A model generated the notes under the pieces. The model was not told where the DNA came from and made no database searches. It saw only the letters and a list, made by a program, of their open reading frames with translations. A stretch of DNA of 64,000 nt from Acanthococcus lagerstroemiae (taxonomy: Eukaryota > Arthropoda > Insecta > Hemiptera > Eriococcidae): contig CM063113.1 of the NCBI GenBank assembly GCA_031841125.1, positions 16,203,312 through 16,267,311 of the forward strand. Direction: 5' to 3'. A program made the translations under genes and the position numbers. This document shows, piece after piece, positions 55,940 through 64,000 of this stretch (its first letter is position 1; every line of letters begins with the position of its first letter).

Positions 55940-56450
55940 AAACACGCCGCAATTATACGTTGATGTTCTCGAATGATAGACTCTGGGAAATACCCACAGA
56001 CTGGAAAATTTTGGACGTAATAATATTATTTAAAAAGAGAGATAAATACAAGGTCGAAAACTATCTCCCCATAACGCTCAGCCCTATTACAGCAAAAATC
56101 TTTTGAAAAGCAATAGAGAATAGAATCAAACGTTTTCTATTGGAACAGCAGTTAATAAAGCAGACAGGTTTACGCACGTCCTTTTCAACGGTGGACCACA
56201 TACATGCAGTCAATCAAATCATAGAAAAAATTAATAATTACAATATAAACCTTTTCATATAAGGCTAAGTAGATTTTCCTGAGGTAATGCTCGATGAGGC
56301 GGTTCCAGGGCCCGGGTGAGAGCAAATGAAAAGAGAGGGCTAAGTAGATTATACGAGTAGTAAGGCATCTGACTCCATGAGACAAGATTTTGTGATATCA
56401 GCGCTGATAAACCAAGGGGCCCCACTGAAATATATCCAACTAACAGTAGG
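55940..56450 (+). pseudogene. RTE-like LINE, N-terminal RT half
   Basis: The frame reads LWEIPTDWKILDVIILFKKR, then ENYLPITLSPITAKIF, a stop, NRIKRFLLEQQLIKQTG and FSTVDHIHAVNQIIEKINNY: the finger motifs of an RTE-clade reverse transcriptase. After a short SINE fragment the protein resumes with SDSMRQDFVISALINQG (near 56370). It breaks off near 56450 where unrelated DNA begins. The matching second half is at 58690-59636. Stops make it non-functional. Confidence 0.75.
56276..56337 (+). mobile_element. 62-bp SINE tail fragment with 13-bp duplication
   Basis: CTGAGGTAATGCTCGATGAG and GGTTCCAGGGC match the 3' end of the SINE at 46759-46979. The fragment is flanked by GGCTAAGTAGATT at 56263-56275 and 56338-56350, so it is a 5'-truncated retroposed copy inserted in the RTE-like LINE. 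Confidence 0.88.
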
Positions 56451-58690
56451 GTTGTATCGTGACGACGGTTGGCCTTTCGGGCTATTGAGTGTCGTTGCTG
56501 TTGATAGATGGTGAACAATGGAGTCCGCAGCGTGGCCCCTGGGGCTGATCGGATCGAGCCCCCGATAATAGGTGATCGGCTCGACAAATAATGTGGTCGA
56601 GTCAGAGTTGAGTTAAATAGGTTTATTAAAACTTTTCACCAATAATTTGAAATGTACGTTGAATAATAATTTCAGCAGTTGCTGTTAGGCTTTTAGGTTA
56701 CCGACACGACAGAGTATTAAGACTACACTTTGAGTTTAAATTTCTAAGTCCGAAAAGGTGCTGGATCGAGAGAGATCAGCGAGAGCTCCACCTGACATGG
56801 GCGATTTAGAACCAAGACCAAGAGTGAACCTCCGTACAGGAGTTATATACTAATGATCGATTATTTTGACGACGATGTCTCCGCCTATGCGGAAGATGTC
56901 ACCATGAGGTAAGCGGAGACACGAGGGACACGATGGCTATCTTTGAAGGCCGGCGCGTGTAGGCTACACGATTCAGAGCGAATGGTTCGACATATAAGTG
57001 TGAAATATAGGTATAGAAATTATACATTGTACTTTCTTAGTTTTCTCGGATTTGCTTCTGGCGCGTGTGGGATGGCGTCGAAATATAGAATCTGCGGCAG
57101 GCAAACGTTCGCGGGTATTTTGCACTGTCGAGGCCATGGTCATGAAGAAGAGTATCGATCGAGTTCTCAGAACTCGAGGAAGGCGTATGATTTTTCGATA
57201 TTGCGTTTTAATTAAGATCGTGCGACCAGTGGCCGTCTTGGTGACAACCACATGAAGGCCATTTGAGCATACACGTGCCGTTGACAATTTCGGTTTGGTG
57301 AGAGATGCACACCGATTCTAGTGCGAACGATTACTTTGAAACTGTCCCACGAGATGTGATCGATCAAGGATTTGATGGCGCGAGCGAGAATGCGAATTCG
57401 CCTCACGACAGGTTGTATGCAGGATTAAAAGCAAGGATAAAGGCGGATATAAAAGGCAGTGGCGTGCGGTGATTTTTCCTAGGAGGTAAGCGATAAGCGT
57501 AGAGGTGAAGTAAAAATCAGAATAAAAGTATGAAGCACGCCACTACAGAACGGCATTGATGAAATTATTCAAACTGTCCAAATTGTCGTATCCCTGTGTA
57601 GGATCATTCCATATGCATTTATTCTTTTCTGTGACGAATAATAGACACAGGGACGTACCACCAAAGAGTTTTTCCATTGGAAGGGGGGGGGGGAATTGTG
57701 GAAGTCCCATCTGACTCAACTTAAAATGATCAAGTATCAAAACAAAAAAAAACTTTTGATTGTTGGATTTTTCCAACTGACTCAATTCAAAATTCCCAAA
57801 CAACACAGCAAAAAAACCTTTAACTCGTATTTTTCCAACTTCGCAACTCAATTCCCAAGTATCAAAGCAACAGAAAAACCTTTTGAATAGTTGGATTTTC
57901 CCAACTCCGCCTAATTGAGATTGTAAATTTTCCTAACTGCTGTGCAAAAAAATTCTTATAGACATGGCCAACCAAACAGTTTTCCACCACCTTCACAACT
58001 GGTTAACCACAAAACGTTTTCATATTGCGATATGTGGCAACGTCTAATAAAACTCGAACCACTTCTCTTCCGCTGAGTTTTTAAAAATGGTAATTCTGGA
58101 TTAGGCTTCCCACCATTATTAATTTTTAATTGTTCATTGAGAGTAAGTCGCGAAAACGGTTTTTCAAAAAGATCTCGAATACGCATTTTGTGGGCAAAAA
58201 AACACGGAGCCAAACATAACACGTTGACTAGTAGAAAACATAATCACGTTTCACTGTCAACTTCGACGTTCGTGTGTAGCTAAGCCGAGGCAAGCTTGAC
58301 TCAAAGCGCTTCCAAAATGCAACCAAACGCACAGGTTTTGCCGCGTTGAACATGCTAGTGTATTTTTGTGTTGGTAATTAACACGGAGGCGGAGTGCAGT
58401 CGTGCAGTGTTACGTGCAGTATGGAAAAGAAGGATTAGATCCGACGCACACCTAACTGGCCTATACAAATATACAGGTACAGGGATTGCCGAACGCCAAA
58501 CAGTATACATCTCTCGTGAATTTATTATATACTCGAGTGTATGCGTCAATACAGCCGCTGTGTTACCCAATGTTTCATTACCTTTTATTTGTTACAAGTT
58601 GAAGTTGATATTGCATGTGAAAACTTATTTTCTCGGGAATTTTCAGGGTGAGCGGCGCTTACCTTGCTGCCTGGAACGCATTCTACTGAT
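56451..58690. mobile_element. ~2.2-kb unidentified insertion splitting the RTE-like LINE
   Basis: The reverse transcriptase reading stops near 56450 and continues near 58690 at about the expected point of the protein, so the DNA between is best seen as an insertion. It opens TGTATCGTGACGACGG, an LTR-like start, but I find no matching end or clear duplication. Frames inside (for example 58368-58715) have no known domain. A ~70-bp tandem block lies at 57700-57930. Confidence 0.45.
57695..57930. repeat. About three diverged ~70-bp tandem units
   Basis: Each unit combines AAGTATCAAA(A/G)CAA, AAAACCTTTTGA-like and TTGGATTTTTCCAACT segments followed by CAATTCA/CAATTCCC. The copies vary by substitutions and small indels. 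Confidence 0.6.
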
Positions 58691-59636
58691 AAAAGGGGAC
58701 TGCTTTGAGATTTAAAAAAAGGAGTTCGCCAAGGCGGCCCATTATAGCCAATCCTTTCTAATAGTGTCCTCGAAGAAATATTCAGAAACTTAAACTGGGA
58801 GAAAGAAGGACTGAATATGATGATTTAAAAATCACAAATTTAAGATTTGCTAACGATATCACCTTATTCTCCGAATCAGAATTCGAACCAACAGAGATGA
58901 TAAACGAATAAGCAGGATTCCATATCAATGCTCAAAAAAATAATAGCATTAACTAAAGACAAAAAACAAAAATCGATGGCAAAATCTTAGGCTCAGCAAA
59001 GTGACTTATCTTGGTCAAAGAATAGCTTTCATAGAACACATGGAAAACCGAAACTAATATAAAAATCACTAAGACTTGGGCCAAATATGTACTGGTCGTT
59101 ATAAGAATTCTTCGAAGGCCGCTTCAATCTCGCACACAAAAGTCAAATATTTAATGTATTATGTGTGGTCCCAACGTTAACATATGAATGCCAAATTTGG
59201 ACCCTAAGCGAAAAATCTTTAATGGAATAAGGGCTGCCCAAAATTCCTTGGAGTGTTAATACTGGGTATTAAGAAAAAAGATCATGATATTAAGATAGAA
59301 AAATCAATGTGTAAGCTGAAACTACAACGTTGATGTAATAAGACATATCCAAGTGGACAGGTCACGTCTCCCGTCTCACGGACGACCGATAAACTTACAG
59401 AGCCACTTTCTGACAACCTTTAAATTACAAGCGGAAAAGAGAGCGTCCAAAACCAAGACGGAAGGACGATATCAATAAATTCCTCAAAACACAACACTTA
59501 AAAAATAGGTGAGAATGAGAGTGGTTCCAGGGAGCCTCTGCTCTTTATGGGCCGGGAATGTTAATTCGGGCTCTGAATCGTGGCATTCAATATGTACTAA
59601 AAATGTTCCCAATAAAGGTGATTCTGATTCTGCTCT
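58690..59636 (+). pseudogene. RTE-like LINE, C-terminal RT half and 3' end
   Basis: Begins with KKGVRQGGPL (near 58712) and VLEEIFRNLNWEKEGLN (near 58765), then LRF.NDI in place of LRFADDI (near 58840; the catalytic box is damaged). Later pieces include QIFNVLCVVPTLTYECQIWTLSEKS (near 59150) and WTGHVSRLTDD (near 59350), then KRERPKPRRKDDI. The 3' end has AATAAAGGTGATTCTGATTC, a short tandem tail typical of this class. It is probably the other half of the element at 55940-56450. Confidence 0.75.
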
Positions 59637-59639
59637 TAA

Positions 59640-62600
59640 ATGAGATGAAAACAAAATAGCTAACTCGAATCTGAATAAGATCACCTACATAGAAAATATC
59701 AAAGAGGGGCGCTCATGTTTCGCAGGGCCTCTGCAATTCCATCATTTGAAGGATCTATTTCTTTGTTCTCGTAAGCTGTGGGTCCTATCTCATCGCTTTT
59801 GGTTCTTTCAAAATCGTAGGGCCTCAGTAATGAACTGCATTGAACTGGCATATGAGAATGCCCTCACAAGCGCAAAAGAGATGACGTGGTGTGTGGGGGC
59901 GGTGGCGGCAAGTATCAAATAATGCTGAGCATTTTTCCTCTCGTATCTTCTCAGTTTTTCGAGGAGGCTAGCCCCCTCCAAGCCCTCCTATTTGCACCTA
60001 TATACGTCCCTGTAGAAAAGTATCTAATTGAAGGCAGTTGTTCTTCAGGGTGGGCCAAATGTGTCAAGAATGAGCTGTATTTAATTTGTGATTTCTATGC
60101 TCGTAGACTAACTTGTACATCCTCAGAATGTTATGGTAGATTCCTATTAATATTAGACCCACTTCTATGAAAGTAGATTTTAGCTCTACTGAACTCCACA
60201 AAGTGATACACCCATTTCTGCACAAAACAAGTAAACGAGAATACCGTGGTGTCTTATAACGTTATAACGAGTCTTGTTAGCGTCTTTCAGAGTACCTGAT
60301 AGTGCAATTTTTCAATAAGTTTTAGTACGTCTTGAAGGAGTCTGAACCCACGAATAAATTTCAAAGTAACCTCAATGAGTTCTTGAAAGACTCTGATGAA
60401 GCTTACAGGAATGCCAAGAATAAACATTCGCTTGAACTAGTGGAATATCCGACTGAGTGAACGAATATACAATGTTGGGGTCCCATGAATTAAATCACAA
60501 CAGTATTGTCAGACAAAACAATTTTTTGTCATTTTGTCAGACGAGCATTTAATCTGTTTTGGTACGTCATGAATTTTGTCATTTTGTTTTTTTATGGTTT
60601 TTGTTATGTCGTGACATAATTATTTTGTCATTTCGTCTTCCTTTTTGTCATGTCGCTTAGCATAATCTGTCGTCAATTATTATATGTCGTGTAGCATAGT
60701 TTGTTACTGAATCATTGACGAAATGTCATAACTTCATTTTTTGTCATTCATTTTTTATGTCATTGGTGAAACAATCCTGACAAAAAATGGTTTAATGTTT
60801 TTTCGTACGACAAAATTTTGAAAATTTAATTATAATTTCGTTTTGTTATGTCTATCATATGCAGAAACTTGCAGCGAGAGAGGAAGGTTTCTCACGACTT
60901 CCGTTATTCTGCATTTTAGGCAAATCCAATCTGATAAAAAAAATAAATCTTATTCTTTCATTTTATGTAGGAGATTTTTTGAGATTGGTAAGGGAGCCTC
61001 CCTCTTATTAATGGATGCTGGAAGACACAGGCTGCAGCGGACCTACCTCTAAATACGGCTCTGCTGGCTATCATCTTTTCTGTCTACTTGTCTGTTTCAT
61101 AAGGAAGCTGGATCTTAGACTTTAGGAGTTATGAAATCTGCCTACAAAATTTTTTCAGATTTCCTGTAGGCAACCCATCACTGTTCTTACTGTATGGAAG
61201 GAAAATATGGCGGGCAGTGTGGTTTCCGGGACAGACTGGGCTTAACTAACTGGATAACAATCATCGATTTATGGACTGATCGATAATTTCCATTTGTCTC
61301 AACAAATCCTGACGTTTTTGTTTTCATAATTAATATTTTTTAATCGTTAACATCAGTAAGAATAACATGGTAATCACAGGTAGCCCCAATTTTGTTTTTG
61401 TCTACTCATCCAATGATCATCTTCAACGGGGAATGATAGGTAAAAACTACTCAATTCCTGTACATTCTGAATTGCCCTTCTGAAATAACTTCCTGAATCC
61501 GCTACTACGAGTAGCTAACGGGAACTGCGAGCAACGTCTGATTTTTCTATTTTCACATCAAACGTGGAAAGCTTTTAGAACATGTTTCTGCATTCCCCCC
61601 GGACCTCCAGATACGAAAGTGTAGTCTGCCTCAAGCGATGAACTAGCTCGTATCAAACGTTGCCGAATGTATTGTGGATAAAATTATTCGTAATTTTTGG
61701 ATATAGTGCGAGGAAATAATACGTATACGTGAACGAAACTCAATCTGCAATTCGTTAAAAGGGACGGTTATCGAATTTACCGCAGGTATCTAAAAGAACA
61801 GAGAGCGTTGGCGGAAGAAAAATGCCGGAGATGAGCTTCGAACAAAAGAAAAGGAAGAAGTGTGGAGAAGCGTGAGAATATTCGAGGCGCGATACCTCAG
61901 CTCGCGTTCTCGTTTAAATTTTCACGAAAAGTTCTCTCGCATCCGGATTCACGTGGGATATTTCGCGGTATTCAAATGCCGGCATTTCTCTGTAGGAAAA
62001 CGCTAATACGGAGAACTTAAGAAAACGAGCAAGGGGGAAGGGTACGTGAAAAATAAGTGGTTCCTGATCAACCCAGTCAATGAAACGTGATTTTGACAGG
62101 GTGCGGCAATTCTATTCCTAACGAATTGCCGATAGTTTTTCTTGTTCGGAGTTTTAGATAGTAGTAAAGCTAGTTGGGGGAAAGGGAAAAACTATGGCTT
62201 CAGTGCAAGCGATACTTTAGATGTTTGGAAAACAGAAAAGGGTGAACTCCGACTCGGACCCCTCTTATTTCAAAATTCTGGACTGTCAGGTGTCTCACTA
62301 GTGAGTTCCAATCTTAAAATCCTTATACCATTTAGCACCAACATACCAAATTTCATACTTTTATGAAAAATTGCACGTGGACCTCATAGATAATGCAGTC
62401 TGTTTTTAGTGATAAAAATTGTACAGTTTTCATCGTTAACAGTCTTGGCTAGCATAGGGAGAGAATAAGTGGAGTGGTTACCGGGCCAAAGATTGAATTT
62501 TTTATCATTTTAATTTGACGTATCTAGGTACTGTTTAGTACGGTAGTTCCAATAACGTTACAAGTATAACAAGACATGCGTTACGCGTATACGAGATCTA

Positions 62601-62740
62601 GTCTGCGTTAGCTTGCTGATTGTTCGAGCATTCAAAAGTTCAAACTTGCATCGACTCAAGCGAGGACAAGCAAGGTAATCCGTATCACAATATTCGGGCT
62701 AAGTAAGTTTTACTAGTTAAGTCGCGAACACTAATACCAC
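59640..62740. other. Mostly non-coding stretch with two repeat blocks
   Basis: No domain-bearing frame. AGTCTT-type words recur at 60260-60430 (fourth locus of that dispersed repeat) and a TTTTGTCAT block lies at 60490-60860. The part 61700-62060 is richer in CpG than its surroundings without a visible gene. Confidence 0.45.
60490..60860. repeat. TTTTGTCAT-based interrupted repeat
   Basis: TTTTGTCATTTTGTC, TTTTGTCATGTCG, TTATGTCGTG and TTTTTTGTCATTC recur on the plus strand, with occasional inverse words (GACAAAA). Spacing is irregular, 10-40 bases. Confidence 0.6.
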
Positions 62741-62749
62741 AGGAACTAA

Positions 62750-63460
62750 ACCGCAGGTAGCAAAAACAGATACTGGAATGTCCGAGGCAGAGTTCAAGAG
62801 GACACTACCAGGCAAAATAAAAATCATCAAAGAAACTGTACTAGAAACTAAAAAGGAAGTTGCAACGATCGAATGATTTCGATATCTTAGAACAAGAATA
62901 CGAAGAGCTGAAAATCGAAAACACGTCAAGGTTCAACGTAGAACTATCACTCCAAAATACGCAAATGAACAAAAGAATAAATGACTTACAGCAATATACC
63001 AGACGTGATGACATCAAAATAACAGGAATACAGAAGACGGAAAATGAAAACCTACGTCAGGTCGTTAAGAATATAGCCAAAGAACTGGAAGTGAACATCG
63101 AGGATGATCACATGTCAACCTGCGCCACCGCTTGTTAAACAGACAGACATCGAGCATTGTCGCATGGTTAAATAACAGAGTCAAAAAAAAAAAAAAAAAA
63201 AAAAGCAGAACTAATCAAGCAGTCAAAGGACAAACAACAAAAAGCTCGAAACCCCGGCAAGCCTATATATTGCCAATTATTTAACTAAAGTTATATATGA
63301 AGCTAAAAAAAACTTCGAGACGAAAAACTCTTCTGATTTGTATGGGAGAAGGAAACCAAGATCTTCATTCGCAAAGATGAAAAAAGTTACGCAGTCAAAA
63401 TGAAGACTATGTCGCAACTAGAATGGATCCAAAGGTCGCAAGAAAGAACAACGCAAGAAC
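62750..63460 (+). pseudogene. LINE ORF1-like remnant (coiled coil plus RRM-type)
   Basis: A frame at 62860-63138 reads EYEELKIENTSRFNVELS, then MNKRINDLQQYTRRDDIKIT and ENLRQVVKNIAKELEV. This is a heptad-like coiled coil followed by the QY.RR..I.I.G segment found in ORF1 proteins of many LINEs, which bind the element RNA. The continuation, in shifted frames, includes SDLYGRRKP and the IFIRKDEKSYAVK-type end (near 63370-63400). A pure A run of about 22 bases (63183-63204) interrupts it. The matching ORF2 would lie beyond the window if present. Confidence 0.6.
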
Positions 63461-64000
63461 CGGGAGGAAAGCAACGAAGAAAACGGGTTGGGCATGGCAG
63501 CCGAGGTCGACCAGGAATCGAGGGATGAGAAAAGTAGCACCAATCAAAAGATAAAAACCAGAAGCCGCAATGGATTGACCTATTCACAGATTAATCGCCA
63601 CACAGGACTAGGTCAAGGAACCGCCCCTCAGCGAAGACAAGTCCCATTGTCGACGAAGAGAGCTGAAACGAATAATAGACCTAAAATGTTTAGATAGCAT
63701 GTCAAAAATCGGTTCATAGAGAGAAACTCACCTAAGAGTGGTAGAGACCAAGGTGAGTACATATACCCTAACTCCCTACAGTCGCTTAGTTTAATAAAAT
63801 CAATAAAAACAATAAAATCGGCGAAAACAATAAAATTACAGAAACTAATAAAAATAACAATACCAGCAAGAACAATAATAAAAATTACATAGAATTAGGC
63901 ACATTTTCCTACCAAGAAGGCGAGGAGAACCAAGGTGAATACTTCAAAAACCCGGTAGGTGTTCAACTTAACATAAATCAGAGAATAAGTAAAAATAGAA
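63461..64000. other. Non-coding stretch to the window end
   Basis: Contains an A-rich simple region with AATAAAA and AACAATA words at 63790-63890. No ORF2 start is visible before the window ends. Confidence 0.5.

Noticed and set aside
58368..58715. 115-codon plus frame
   Set aside because: Its end runs into LINE sequence, and no domain is visible.

Overview
This 64 kb window is AT-rich eukaryotic DNA packed with decayed and nested transposable elements. The mix of families (an R1-like LINE, Jockey/I-like and RTE-like LINEs, hAT and Tc1/mariner-type DNA elements, a tRNA-derived SINE and a Ty3/gypsy LTR element) points to an arthropod, most likely an insect. I cannot name the species. I found no convincing complete host gene, rRNA, tRNA gene or CRISPR array. 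Most short open frames here are chance or transposon debris.

Layout. 1-2.9 kb: non-coding. 2.94-6.30 kb: a 3.36 kb fold-back element with very long inverted arms built partly of tandem repeats, flanked by TA. 8.7-12.1 kb (minus): R1-like LINE ORF2 remains, interrupted by a solo LTR (11164-11612, TSD GGGCC) and by a poly(A)-tailed segment. 13.0-14.8 kb: LINE with a decayed RNase H domain. 15.9-16.8 kb: degenerate AGTCTT-rich repeat. 20.12-22.99 kb: hAT element with an exact 8-bp TSD, itself invaded by a 5'-truncated LINE with a 10-bp TSD. 23-38 kb: mostly non-coding DNA with several small inverted-repeat elements. 38.8-40.1 kb: RTE-like LINE. 41.7-43.6 kb: Jockey-like LINE split by a palindromic MITE. 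43.7-45.85 kb: degenerate ATGCTTCAGA repeat. 45.85-46.98 kb: deleted mariner-like element with a SINE inserted in its end. 47.65-48.04 kb: 385-bp TA-flanked MITE. 50.44-55.53 kb: the LTR retrotransposon. 55.9-59.6 kb: RTE-like LINE broken by a SINE fragment and by about 2.2 kb of other DNA. 62.7-63.5 kb: LINE ORF1 remnant.

The most interesting element is the Ty3/gypsy retrotransposon at 50440-55530. Its two 351-bp LTRs look identical and all reverse transcriptase, RNase H and integrase catalytic residues are present. The gag-pol junction carries a textbook -1 slippery heptamer, A AAA AAC, just before the gag stop. No tRNA-type primer binding site beginning TGG lies next to the 5' LTR. Instead the first 10 nt after the LTR (AATTCGAACA) are the exact reverse complement of a 10-mer inside the LTR (TGTTCGAATT), about where an RNA start would be expected. 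This is the arrangement expected of a self-primed element of the Tf1/sushi kind. The protease motif is D-P-G instead of D-S/T-G, and the integrase tail appears frameshifted in this copy.

The nesting gives relative ages: R1 before solo LTR; hAT before LINE; mariner before SINE; RTE before SINE; Jockey LINE before MITE. The gypsy-like element is probably the youngest insertion in the window.
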